Notes under the pieces: model-generated
The model's input: only the letters and a program-made list of their open reading frames with translations
Databases searched by the model: none
Told to the model about the DNA's origin: nothing
Source: Haliotis asinina
Taxonomy: Eukaryota > Mollusca > Gastropoda > Lepetellida > Haliotidae
Length of the DNA: 64,000 nucleotides
Direction of reading: 5' to 3'
Assembly (NCBI RefSeq): GCF_037392515.1
Contig: NC_090281.1
Coordinates: 51,996,753-52,060,752 of the forward strand
Translations under genes and position numbers: made by a program
Part shown: positions 9,984 through 21,816 of the stretch, piece by piece
Numbering within the stretch: position 1 is the stretch's first letter
How the letters are laid out: each line of letters opens with the position of its first letter

Positions 9984-10218
9984 ATGCATCAACTCACAAG
10001 AAACCCGTGAAGGTGCGGGGTAGAATAGGCCTTCAGCAACCCATGCTTGCCATAAAAGGTGGCTATGACTTGGGTGACACATGTCATCGGTTCCCAATTG
10101 CGCAGATCGATGCTCATGCTGTCACTGAATTGTCTGGTCCAGACTCGATTATTTACACACTGCTGCCATATAGCTGGAATATTGATGAGTACAGCATAAG
10201 ACTAAACTCAGTCACTTA
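9984..10218 (+). repeat. SINE family B, near full length
   Basis: It starts AACCCGTGAAGGTGC and continues with CAGCAACCCATGCTTG, ACATGTCATCGGTTCCCAATT, TGTCTGGTCCAGACTCG and CATATAGCTGGAATATTG, ending with TAAACTCAGTCACTT. It lies 40 nt past the MUTYH stop, perhaps in the 3' UTR. Confidence 0.85.
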
Positions 10219-10379
10219 ACTCAAAAGACATTAAAGGATTGTATTCGGTGGTGCTTGACATTAACAACTGATCTTCAGATAGCCAGCCTTTTCATAGGAG
10301 GTGACTGTGGGAACAAGAGGTCAGACTCACTGACTCCACTGATGTATGTCCTATCACAATTGTGATGATGGATCACCAC

Positions 10380-10450
10380 TGCATTCAGACATGATTATTT
10401 TCAGACAGCCCTTATACAGCTGGAATATTGCTGAGTGTGTAAAACAACAA
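10380..10450 (+). repeat. SINE family B 3' fragment
   Basis: The CTTATACAGCTGGAATATTG block followed by CTGAGTGTGTAAAAC matches the family B tail. Confidence 0.55.
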
Positions 10451-10546
10451 ACTGTTGAAGATTGGGGACAATTTTATGACCAGTATTTACTGTTAGTGTT
10501 GTAGTTACATGTTTTGTATAGTTTTATTCAACAAGTATAGTTTTAT

Positions 10547-10552
10547 ATTAAA
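10547..10552 (+). terminator. Possible MUTYH poly(A) signal ATTAAA
   Basis: An ATTAAA hexamer lies 605 nt past the MUTYH stop; another is at 10230-10235. No AATAAA was noticed nearer. Either would put a SINE copy inside the 3' UTR. This is a weak call. Confidence 0.25.
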
Positions 10553-10740
10553 AAATATACCACATTCTCAGTAATTGTTTCTTGATATCGTTAATCTTAG
10601 ACATATTTTTTATGACGTTATTTATCTACAGAACATAAGTTTCTGTTCTAACAATGTGATCATGTGTATTACCAGAGAAGAAGGAGAAATACCCAACCCT
10701 AAGCAGTTTAACGCATATAGTAGCATGCATCACGACATAC

Positions 10741-10942
10741 ATTTTCAGTTCTCTCAAAATTATCTTGAATGACTTTACATTGAATATACTTGCAGGAGTA
10801 GCCTCCCATCGTTCAACCACTGTTTTCAAAAGTCATATGGATTCATGTGGATTTGAACCGGGTTTTCACTTCTCTCAAAATTACCTTGAACGACTTTGCA
10901 CTGAATATACTCACAAGAGTAGCCTCCCTTCGTTTAACCACT
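10741..10942 (+). repeat. Direct duplication, 82 bp at 120-bp spacing
   Basis: 10741-10822 and 10861-10942 are diverged copies (TTCTCTCAAAATTA..CTTGAA, GAATATACT, GAGTAGCCTCCC, AACCACTG). Confidence 0.75.
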
Positions 10943-11094
10943 GACTTCATGCTCACAGTTGGCGTTGAACAAAACTGAGATACGACTGTATTTGATAGGC
11001 GTCAATGAGTCACACCGAGGAATGTGTGAGTGAGTGAAAGGTATTTAATTTTTGAGTAGTCCGTGCTGTTCCATATAACGCTCATGACTTTGTT

Positions 11095-11202
11095 GATTGA
11101 AGCAAAATTGCATAGACTGATACTCATGATGTTAATCATTGGATTATCTGGAGGAGACTCGATTATTTACAGACCACCGTCACAGAGTGCAGCTTAGACA
11201 AG
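11095..11202 (+). repeat. SINE family B fragment
   Basis: CTCATGATGTTAATCATTGG..TTATCTGGAGGAGACTCGATTATTTACAGACCACCGTCA aligns to the family B middle. The rest of 10943-11750 shows nothing recognisable. Confidence 0.6.
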
Positions 11203-11750
11203 AAAAGTGAACTTTCAGTTCCAAGGACCAGTCCGCTGTTCTGGTGCCCCCACAAACCAAGGGGCATCACTCCACTAGTGATCTGCGAAAATGTCTGTGG
11301 AAAGACCAATTGTATGTTGAGAATCTTCAGTCCATGTAAACTGACAGGAACTGAAGGGACTTGAGTTCGCATCAGTGTACCAAGTTAGGGACTCGATGTA
11401 CCGAGTTTGGGAGAAGGTTGTCAGGATGATTGATATACACTATCCCAAACACTCCGATATTCACATAATTAGATGAGTAATCATCAGATTACAATCCCCT
11501 CCAGGAGGAGCGTACAGATCCCCAGAGTCCTCTGTTAGTGTCCGAAATTGACTTTTATCCACGTGCTGTTATCTTAAGACCTCCCTGACACTGATGACTG
11601 TGCAGGAAAACAATATTCGTTCGTTTGCTCACTCTCTTACTTACTCACCCACCCACTGACCATCTCTCTAATAAGCTCATAAGAGTCCCAACCTCTTATC
11701 ATCGTGCAAGCCTCCTTACCCACACAGTCTACCATATATTATCACTCAAC

Positions 11751-12004
11751 ACCCGTGAAGATCAGGGTTAGAATTGTTCTTCAGTAGCCCATGCTTGTTA
11801 TAAGAGGCGAGTGACGGGATCGGGTGGTCAGGCCCTATGACTTGGTTGCCACATGTCATCGCATCCCAGTTGCTCAAGTCGATGCTAATAATGTTAATCA
11901 CTGGAGTGTGTGATCCATACTCGATCGTTTTACAGACCACCGCCATATAGCTGGAATATTGCTGAGTGTGGCGTAAAACTAAACTCACTCACTCACTCAC
12001 TCAG
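11751..12004 (+). repeat. SINE family B, near full length
   Basis: Runs from CCCGTGAAGATCAGGG to ATAGCTGGAATATTGCTGAG and GGCGTAAAACTAAAC, then (CACT)n. It includes GACGGGATCGGGTGGTCAGG. Confidence 0.88.
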
Positions 12005-12479
12005 GCTCGATTATTACTGATCGACGCTGTGTAAAACGTTGCTGACGTTAACAACCAACAATCCCAAACAAAGGCTAATGATTGTGTTTTGGTCATGTTC
12101 ACTGCACTACACGGGGTTGTCTGGTGGTGTTGCACTGACCATGGAGTAAAAATGTCAGTGACGACATACAAGTCATAAAAAGAAACGCATAAATAACGCC
12201 TTTCCTATGGTTTCTCCATGATATAGCCCCAGGATGTTCTTCACTCGCGTGTTTTGCCCACTTTTCTTATGACTAATGCAGACACGCTCACAAACTGGTT
12301 CAGGTGATATTGCTGTGCGTTTGTTTATGACCTTGGTTACACATGTGTATCTCGATAATTCTGAGGAAATATGTAAGAAGGCAATAAATTTTGTCCTTCC
12401 TACGTCAGACGGTCCTTGTAAGGTTAAGCACTCACCTCAAGATGTCAAGTATATGTAAGTCCTTGAAGTGATTCGCACC

Positions 12480-12620
12480 CCACTGCCTCACCCCGGAGAT
12501 CCGGGCTAGATTCCCCACATGGGTACCATGTATGAAGTCGCCAGTTTCCCGAATCCCCTCTGTGGTATTGCAGGAATATTGCTAAACGCGGCGTCAAACT
12601 GAACTTACTCACTCCTCTCG
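12480..12620 (+). repeat. tRNA-derived SINE (family A), 5' decayed
   Basis: B box GGGCTAGATTCCCCACATGG, then GTACCATGTATGAAG, GCAGGAATATTGCTAA and a GGCGTCAAAC-ACTCACTC tail. Confidence 0.75.
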
Positions 12621-13001
12621 CCTCGAACTATTTGAAACACGACGGGTACCATGGACTTCAGGATGAAGAAGTTTAACTTCTCCTACTGTTCGTTTTACCC
12701 CATTTAGGCTGTGTATAAACTTCGTACCAGAAATGTACACACGTGTTTTGTGAAGATTTATTTAGGTAACACGAACACAATATCTGTGATGTGCCAGTCA
12801 CAATCAAATATTCATTCTCATTCATTATTCTCAAAGCACCAGGTGTGTCTACTTTTGTACTTCAGTTCATACCTACATCATCAACGGCCGTTATTGACCT
12901 CTCCATTGCTTGTCTTTAATCGGCGTTAGCCAGGACCAACTCAAACTGTGATGAGACTGAAGCTTTTCAGAACTGTTTGCCGCACCCAGGAGCCTCATGT
13001 G

Positions 13002-13163
13002 GGGCGGCTGGGGAGCCTAGTGGTTAAAGTGTTCGCTCGTTACGCCGAAGACCCGGGTTCCATTGGTAACATGGGTACGATGACTGAAACCTATTTGTGT
13101 TGTCATGCTGTCATGATGTTGCTGATATATTGCTAAAAGCGGCTTAAAACTAAACTCACTCAC
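13002..13163 (+). repeat. tRNA-derived SINE (family A), near full length
   Basis: A box GAGCCTAGTGGTTAAAGTG, GCTCGTTACGCCGAAGACCC, B box GGGTTCCATTGG, and the tail TATTGCTAAAAGCGGCTTAA with (CACT)n. Confidence 0.88.
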
Positions 13164-13189
13164 TGATAAGGGCCTGTTTGTTGGTTGGT

Positions 13190-13285
13190 TGGTGTGCTGT
13201 TTAGAGCTGCACTCAGTAATGTTCCACTCGGTGAAACATTCGGATATTGACCAGACGATGTCATTGACTGTGATTATATATTTCA
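13190..13285 (-). repeat. SINE family B variant fragment
   Basis: GAGCTGCACTCAGTAATGTT and ATTCGGATATTGACCAGACG match, in reverse, the variant seen at 57095-57247. Confidence 0.5.
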
Positions 13286-13287
13286 GT

Positions 13288-13288
13288 G

Positions 13289-13356
<68 letters not shown>

Positions 13357-13358
13357 TT
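13288..13358 (+). repeat. (TC)n(AC)n microsatellite
   Basis: A TC run of about 22 units is followed by about 11 AC units. 13360-14690 holds no recognisable gene. Confidence 0.97.
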
Positions 13359-14694
13359 TAGTACGCCATATTAAGAATACAATGTTACCAACAGTATTGT
13401 ACTTAGCTTTATATCTACCCTGCAAACGTTATCTCATGGATCACAGAACATACGCATATTTGTTGATTAGAAAATAAAGCTACTCTGTTTTCAATTTTGC
13501 GGTCCTTTATGGTTGATTTAAGACCTCAAAATGTAATTTGAAAACCGAAAGCGTCAGCAGAATTAGAATCGAATATCACACAATGCCGTACTAGAGGTTA
13601 ATACCTCTATAGCTATTTACTCCTGCTTTCGTACCTTTCTTACGTAACCACATGTAAGAAATCCTTTCACCAATTCTGTGGGTTAAGACATATGCATTTC
13701 GTAAATATAATCAGTTATTTTGAAGTTGTTCAAGGACGTATTGTCAGAAAGATTTATTTTGATATTAATAATTATCCACAAAAGCAATACCCGAATTGCA
13801 GCAAGCGTTAGTACATCAAATGAATATTTCCACACTAAAGACAACAAACGCTGTAAGAACAATTTTTGACAGAAACAAACAGCTCCGTCTGCAACCGGGA
13901 AAGGAGCCGTCATTTGATGGGAGATTCAGATTGTGAACCCTGAGGGCTACAGCAACACGATGAAGGCAGGGCGGATGAATTTGATTCAGCTCCAGACTTA
14001 TACACACATTTTCCATTCAAAGGAGACATTTGTCTGCAGGATGATGTTTTCAGCTTTACAAGGAATGCCGCTGCATATATTATACTAAGCCCGCTTCACG
14101 TTACGAAATCATCACAATCTGACGTACACATGTCTGTCTTTCATCCCACCCAGACCTCCTCCGATCATATGACCATGACTACATTCCATGGCACCAGTAA
14201 ACATACACGTCAAAGTCAGCACAAATCACGCTATGCTTATTATCGCCTCGGGCCTGCATAAATCGTAATACCTGTCAGCTGGTGACATAGTTCATTTAGT
14301 CATTGGATTACACGCGTTAACATGTGAAATGGCACAGATCTGAGTTCTTTTGACACTAAAACCCCTCGAAAAAGATTGTTGCATAATGTTTTGCCAATTT
14401 TTACCTTGGTTAGACATTTCTAAAGGGATACTAATGATTACTGTTATATGACACAGGGGAAATGACAATATTAACTTAGAACATCGCATAAGCAAATACA
14501 GTTTTGAATACCCGAAGAACACATTCCACTGAACGGTAGGTAAATTAACGGTAAGAATTTTGTGAAGGGATCCCTGAAAAAATAATGAAATCTTAGAGTT
14601 CGAGGAAAGAGTCAGCGGAGGGAGGGGATCGAGTCCAGATCGTGGACGTGACGAACACTTCACCCACAAGGCTATCTGCAGATGGACGAGGAGC

Positions 14695-14842
14695 AGTTGG
14701 GTAGCCTTGATGGTTGAAGTGTTTGTTCGGTTTTGATTATTCAAATGGGTACAATGCGTGAAGCACATTTCTTGTGTCCCTCGTCGTGATGTTGCTGGAA
14801 TATTGCTAAAAGCAGTGTAAAACACAACTCACTCACTCACAC
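14695..14842 (+). repeat. tRNA-derived SINE (family A), head decayed
   Basis: GGGTAGCCTTGATGGTTGAAG, GGGTACAATGCGTGAAGC, GTTGCTGGAATATTGCTAAA and (CACT)n. An open frame on the other strand (14292-14825) starts inside it and is not believed. Confidence 0.8.
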
Positions 14843-15698
14843 ATTCGCTGCAGCTCGTCGATTCAAAGCTTAAGTTGTAGGCAGTCACCATACATCTGGA
14901 AACTGCTGAGCGCGGCTTTACAAACAAACAAACAAACAAACAAAGCATCTTCCTGGACAACACTGCATCTTATTGAACATCTAACTACATAAAAGTGCAA
15001 TACTCGGAACCGTACTAATACTCGACTGGCCAGTTTTGTCAAAGTGTTCACTAGTACGCGAAGTACGTGCGGACGCTCCTTGAGGGGTTACTGCATGCAT
15101 CAGTTGTTGTATCAGGCAAAGGAAAGGCCTAAATCTGGGGGACATATTCTACAGTCTACGATTCCATACAGCGTGTCGGACTGACACAGCTGACTATGTA
15201 CTTTGTCGGTTCCCGTCATAGGTAATTAATTTTCAAATTTAGAAAAAAAAACAATGTTTCTCTGTCTCAAATTCTTTTAAAATGTTAATTTCAGTAGCAG
15301 CTCTATGTTTCATCCATTTGTACGAACAAACTAACTACGTGGACTGATGGCGACAACGCAACAATGCTCCTTCTAAGGTTCCAATGTTTAAGTTATCAAA
15401 TTTGGTCTTTTACAGATATTTGATTGGTGAAATGTTATGGCTGCAAAGATCACCCCACTCAAACACCTGGTCATTGACTCTGCAGTTTCAGAATGTATGC
15501 AGGTCAGCACGTTTGACATGCAGTTTTATGTAATCACGCACGTGTTCATGCAGTAATGTACTACAATTACAATTATAAGTAGACATATAAGTCTGTCACT
15601 GCAGCCATTTTTTCCAACCATCCATCCGGTCGGAATTCGGTTTGGACGTCTCAGTACCACAACAGCTGTGATCAACATGGTTCGGGTGATACCCCTGA

Positions 15699-15950
15699 GG
15701 AGTGAGTGAGTTTAGTTTTACGCCGCACTCAGCAACATTCCAGCTATATGGCGGCGGTCTGTAAATAATCGAGGCTGGACCAGACAATCCAATGAGCAAC
15801 AGCATGAACATCGACCTACGGAACTGGGATACGATGACAGGTGTCAGCACAGTCAGGGAATCTGAACACCCGATCCCGTTAGTCGCCTTTTATGACAAGC
15901 ATGAGTTGCTGCAGATCAGTTCTACCCCGGACCTTCACGGGTCCGCCCTA
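15699..15950 (-). repeat. SINE family B, full length
   Basis: The reverse copy starts with the tail GAGTGAGTGAGTTTAGTTTT and ends CGGACCTTCACGGGTCCG. It contains TATGGCGGCGGTCTGTAAAT and GAACACCCGATCCCG. It is one of the best-preserved copies. 14843-15698 and 15951-16757 hold nothing recognisable. Confidence 0.92.
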
Positions 15951-16757
15951 AGATAACATAAACGGTTGACAAAATTAATGTTTAGTCTTGTGTTCATGTT
16001 GATCCCAGTTTCTTCGATCAGTATATTCCTATCGCAGACAAATGCAGTTGATCTGTCAGTGTGAACTAAACTTCATGACATAACGACGACTCAAACGTTG
16101 CTTGCATAACATGTAAATAACGAGCACATGAAATATGCTTTATGCAATGTCAGGATTATAGTGCCCTAGCCACCTGCTGGATTGAGCGAGCAACCTTGAC
16201 TCTGCCAGTATACTTTGAAGTTACGAATGACAGCCATTTATCCTATTGTAATCTATTTATTTGGCGCTCATGTCGTTCTTTGTATTTCATCTCCTCATAC
16301 TTTCTCTCAAATGTGACGCTGGAAATGTTAGCTCTGTCAGAAAAAGTGTCATGGCACCGCCGCGAGTTGACCTTGAATGAGACCTTTGAAGCAAGGTGAA
16401 CCCCTGCGATCCATCTACCGTGTGTAGGATAGCAGTGATGATGAAGCCAACGATCAACACAATCCGACATGACAAGCGTTAGCCTTAATTACACGCTACA
16501 AATAGCGTGGACTTGTGATGAAATAGCAAAACTATCTGCCTCCGGCCGCCCCGCAGCAGCTCCTAACACTGTCCTTACTCGATGATTAATGAGGAAAAAA
16601 CGTAATCGGGAGTTCTCGTCGGCTGCTACAGGTTTGCTACATGCAAATTATTGTGTTTCTGGAGCAAACTACGGTCTTCTGACCCATCGTGACTGGCAGG
16701 TAATTCGGTAGTTCCTTTTTATCGCCGAACTGTACTGGTGGAATCCACATTAAAAGT

Positions 16758-16917
16758 AGTGAGTGAGTGAGTTTGGTTTCACGCCACCTTTAGCAATAGT
16801 CCAGCAATATCACAACACCAGAAATGAGCTCCATACATTGTACCCATGTGTGGAATTGAACCGAATCTTATGCGTGACGAGGGAACGCCATAACCACAAG
16901 TCTACCCCACCGCCCCA
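16758..16917 (-). repeat. tRNA-derived SINE (family A)
   Basis: Tail GAGTGAGTGAGTTTGGTTTC, then TTTAGCAATAGTCCAGCAAT, GTGTGGAATTGAACCG, and a head ending ACCCCACCGCCCCA. Confidence 0.85.
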
Positions 16918-17385
16918 CATTGCAAATAGAACGACATTGATTTGCAATACCGGCTGTTGTAAATGATATCTTAAAAGTGACACGATTCTGTATCTGCGGA
17001 GGTTCGATTCGACTGGTTGCGTTATACCGAAACACGTTAAGAGGTTATACTTAATGTTACCATGCCTGACGTTAGAGGGATTAAACAAGGGCAGGGAGTC
17101 CATGTTGAACAATCATGAACGCAACGTTCATCTTCGGAAACTCAGCATTTATTTCTCAATACTTGCACGATTATGCATTATTTTAACAAGCCATTTGAAC
17201 TGAAGATACATTTATCCAATTGTCTATAAACCGTGTCCGGATGAATGATTTACGTGTCATACTTTGTATAAAACCTGTACCCACCAAGCGTCCAACGAAT
17301 GGACTTACTTCAATCGATGTATATTTCCGAATATAGGAGGCTGTAGTACAAATACATTGAACAATTGATCAGTTCGTAGAATTGT

Positions 17386-17680
17386 TTAGAATGTATTTTG
17401 TCTATATGTAGTAGCGTAACCGATATACATAAATAAATCTGCTACCTGTAATTTACTAGAATTGGTTAAAAGGGATATGAATTTGTAGATGTCAGGATGT
17501 ACATAGCAGTAGCTCTTTTCTTTATATCTCAACATATGGTAGGCTGGACATATACACAGAAAGTGGAGCTCGTCTTCAATTACATTCACATTACACATTC
17601 TACACATCCTCTGTTCTTTTATTAATCCTAAATATCTATAGTACCAGATTCTATTAGCAAGTCACGAGATGAACAGCGGA
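17386..17680 (-). pseudogene. LINE 3' remnant (RT-protein C-terminal zinc motif)
   Basis: The reverse strand reads RIWYYRYLGL..., then RMCRMCNVNVIEDELHFLC and CPAYHMLRYKEK, then about 45 residues and a stop. The CxxC...IEDExHFLxxCPxYxxLR pattern is the C-terminal Cys/His motif common at the end of non-LTR retrotransposon polyproteins in aquatic invertebrates. No endonuclease or reverse transcriptase domain is adjacent, so this is a 5'-truncated copy. The assignment rests on pattern memory, not a search. Confidence 0.6.
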
Positions 17681-18136
17681 ATTGCGCAAGACTTATTCTG
17701 AATTTTCTTGCGCTTACTTGTGTTTGTGCTTAACCACCGATTCAGAAATAACTCTTCCACTGTACATTGTCATTGTATGTACATTAAAACACCTCGAATT
17801 GTTCATAGTTCGAGGCAACGGAAGCACTGATAAGGATTCTGTCGCTACCATATACAGTTGCAGAGCCTTAAACAATATTCATTGAAAACAAAAGAAGGAT
17901 ATTCTGAGGGATACTCTACATGCATCAAAAGTACAATCTATACTAGGCTTTATTAACAAGCGCGTTTGTGGCATGCATCATTCACATTCAATGGATATGT
18001 CGGCGTTTGGAAGAATGACAGTACTGTTGTTACTCTAATAATGCTGATAAACACAGGCTGCTACATATAGTCCCTATTCACCTTGTGCCTCCGAATTCCA
18101 TATATTTCAAATAGCACTATCACCTTACTATTGAAT

Positions 18137-18699
18137 CAGTCTAAGTAAACTTATCCACCACTGAGTCTAACAAAACCTAGCAGAAGGTCGCGTCAGGTAA
18201 CCTTTGAGCAACCAATCACAGTCCAATCAAATGCGAGACGGTTAAACAGATTTAACCAATCAGGCAACGGCTAGTATTTACGGATCGGAGGGACTTTCAA
18301 AATACTAGTATTCAGGTCACTGACACAGATCTCTCCACAAACAAAAATCAGCATATAACACAGTTATTTGACCTGCAGTATAGACGCTTTGAGGTTTCTG
18401 ATGACATGGTTACCATTAGCTAATACTTCCGCCAGATAACATCCTTGTCAAAAACATTATTTTCAGCGACTGTTTACTCTCCGTTCTCATGGTTGTACGT
18501 ACGCCGTGTGCATCACCCAGAAGCGATCGTACGCTACATAGCATTCGGAATCGTTCGGGTATGTGCACTTTCGCGATTTGGTAAACTGTGTTCTGATTGG
18601 TCAGTCTCAAAGGTTACCTGAGGCGACCTTCCATAAGGTTTTGTTAGACTCAGTGGTGGAGTGTAACGAAAAGTACTGAGGATAAGTTTACTTAGACTG
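18137..18699. mobile_element. Fold-back / MITE-like element with about 90-bp arms
   Basis: Left arm 18137-18218 and right arm about 18593-18699 are inverted. Paired blocks are CAGTCTAAGTAAACTTATCC (18137/18680), a 23-bp perfect match at 18155-18177 with 18637-18659, and a 23-bp block with one mismatch at 18186-18208 with 18606-18628. The right arm has about 21 extra nt at 18659-18679. The 370-bp centre has no gene. Confidence 0.8.
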
Positions 18700-20890
18700 A
18701 CTATTGAATGTCCGTTGTATATGTTTGTGTTCTCTATAATACTCGCAACCCAAAGCAAGCTGATGGAAAACAAAACAAGCTAGCATAATCACAATGGGTT
18801 GCAAACAACAGCTACTAAATACGAGCCTAATTTATGTTAATACATTAACATTCAAGACTATCTTAGTGCTGGGAGTGATTCGAAAATCTAGTACCTTTTT
18901 ACACAGTCAAGCAGTCATCGTAAATAACGTGCGTGTGTGTATAAAGATGAATGTTTTATGTTTAATCTACAATCGATCTCTCCTAGTTGACACATAATTT
19001 TTAAACACTCAGTCACCATAATATGATTCATGTACCCCGAAGCTCTTCCACTATTGAACCCCCTCCCCTCCCCCACTGGCTGGTTAATCACTGGCAATCA
19101 CACATATCCTCATGAAAATAGGCTAGGGCCACGGGGTCGTGCGCCTTTCCTGTCAACTTATCACAATAATTCCACACAAAATGTTAAACGTACGTTTAGG
19201 TCAAATTGTGGGGCCGTCTGTGCAGTATCGTGCAGAGTTGATGATGTCGTAAATTAGGTCGACGGACATGTCTCGGCGTGTGGCCACTAGGCTGTCTGAA
19301 TTTAAATGGCGTTTATAATAAGATGGCTGCAGTATCGTCATTGGATACCGCCATGGCATCATGAAGGGTTTGCCCTGTCTCTTACGTGTGGGAGAGAGTA
19401 TAGGCATGTCTGGAAACAGTTTAATAGTTACTAGTCAACTTTGAAATATCTAAATTGAATCCATCTATTGAACTCTCACACTAATTGGAATTTAACTCAA
19501 AGGAAGTTATGAGACACTTATGACTGTTTCTTCTTGTTTCATGGTTTTCTCCATCGTCTTATTTCATGCATTTCTCCAGTGTATCTTGTATTTGTTCTCT
19601 TATGATAAATCTCTGGATTCAGGTGCTTCTATGGCCTCGTCCCCTCTAAATAACACAGCGCTCAAATTGCACTCTCTCAGGCGAAAGAAATCGTATGTAA
19701 TATAAAAAAACGTTGGTGACGTCACTTCCATGGTTCGCCAAAGTGGCGTGAACATCTCGGGTATTTATAATAATATATATAACATACACAACATTGAATA
19801 ATCCTTCCGTGATGTATCACTGATTCTTCCTTTTTCGCGAAACAACGAAATATAATAGTCGCTGGGTATATCATTCTTTCAATACTGTTTTTCCTGTTTT
19901 GAAGTGGCAATAAGCTTATGATATATCACATCACCGGAAAAGGGGACCAATATGCACTTAAGTCACCATATGATCAACGTCTTGATACACTTCACAACAC
20001 TTAGTTCTTTCACCCCAGAAGGCAATTACGTTAAATATTATCAACATGTACGGAAAAGGCTAATCTCTGCTGCACGTGCTACTGATGACGTGATCTGGAA
20101 GTCCCGAACGAGTCACAAGCCGCAATATGACATCCACATATACACCACAGACTATCTGGCCTTGACCATGATGTAAATGTTTAGTTTTGCAACAGCGACA
20201 TGTGATCGATCCCCTGCAATTAAACGCTGGCGCTGTTTTGGGGTATACGCCATGCATGTTATCAGTTAGGTGTCCGACAGGGCGAAGAATCTGATTGCTG
20301 TCTCGGTATCAATTGATGTTATGAGGTACCAGTTCCATGGTTCGCTGACATTTCATGCTAAACTCTTTTATTATATTAACTGTGTTTATCCCTGGATAAA
20401 GAAATAAGTGGGAAGTGTACAAAGCCAAGCTATGTTTGTGATTCACTATTATCTGCTTAATGTTTATTACTCTGCGGTCTCTGAATGCCATTAATCGTGT
20501 AGTTAATCCACCACCGCAGTGCCAGGACATCAGGCAGTGTCTATTACCTTTACCTGATCGTGTTATTAATACGCGGACACGTTGGGAATATTGATAAGAT
20601 CTGATACTCTCAATGACTTCACGATACCTCTATATGTTCTCACCAGGGACTTTTCCTCTCATGAGTGTCGTCTCACTGGGTAACCGGTAAAACATTCACG
20701 TTACATCCGTGAATGAATCATTCTATTGTGGTGATAAAACTAATTAATATATTTGCGGTAATAGTTGAAATATCTGTTGATTTTGTCCTCTTGTACATGG
20801 TTTATTAAACAGAATGTGTTTGTGTCTATCTTATCAATACTGGAATGACATTTCGATGCACATGAAATTAGGTGTTACGAAACTGTCATA
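18700..20890. other. No gene recognised
   Basis: AT-rich sequence with only short chance frames. Nothing matched a family I know. Confidence 0.6.
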
Positions 20891-20895
20891 AATTA

Positions 20896-21044
20896 ATAGG
20901 GTTCTATTAGTAGTCTAGTGGTAAAAGCGCTCGTCATGCCGAAAGCCCGGGTTCGATTCCAATCATGGATACAATGTGTGAGGTCCATTTCTGATGTCCC
21001 CCGCCGTGATCTTGTTAAATCCATACCAACTTACTCACTCATAA
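20896..21044 (+). repeat. tRNA-derived SINE (family A)
   Basis: A box TAGTAGTCTAGTGGTAAAAG, B box GGGTTCGATTCC, ACAATGTGTGAGGTCCATTT, then a deleted tail ending ACTTACTCACTC. Confidence 0.85.
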
Positions 21045-21766
21045 ATTAATAAGAAAATACTGAACAAAGAGTAACATTACTGTGTGTGGAAAGCAACAAT
21101 TTTGTGAACAAGATGTGATTGGAATCGAATACTGATAAAGCGTTTATTCACTGTCTCACACACATCATAACATCATGGGTGTATTAAGACTGTACCTTTT
21201 CAATCCTTAAACACTGTGACCATGGGACTATGTAATGTCAGCGCCTCTAGTTGAGTGGAGCGGCAATACAGAGATATGAGTGTCTAGAACCGTAATAGGG
21301 TAACCTACTGGGCTACTCACGGGTTCGATTCCAGATTCAATATGATTCTCAGTTTACCGGCACCATGTCTGCGGCTAGGGTTTCATCAAAAAAGTAAATC
21401 GTCTGAACCTATATGTCAAGTATGATAACAGTAAGTCATATTACTTTTTAAGTGACTCCATGAATTATACTAGTAGACGTTTTTCATCCCGCCCATCTTC
21501 GTCTTTACTAAAGTTTCATAAAATAGTGCTCATTCTGTCCAAACAGTTTCTTCATATATTAATTATCCTGCTCAACAACAGTTAGTTAATTACCAACAAC
21601 AGTTCATAATGTAATTGTATGTCTTTCCCTTACCGTTATGTTTTCAGTAAGACCAACTGGTATCCATGCAGTGCAACCGCATTGTAACCATAGCTTTTAG
21701 GAGATATTAAGTGATTAATTTCAGATCATCAAATCACGCCATTTGATATATACACACAATCGCACT

Positions 21767-21776
21767 CGCGCGCACA

Positions 21777-21808
<32 letters not shown>

Positions 21809-21816
21809 CACACACA
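21767..21816 (+). repeat. (GCAC)n / (AC)n microsatellite
   Basis: CGCACGCACGCACGCAC run ending in CACACACA. 21817-24435 has no recognisable gene. Confidence 0.95.

Noticed and set aside
14292..14825. 177-codon open frame on the minus strand
   Set aside because: It begins inside a SINE copy and shows no family likeness or domain pattern; chance frame.
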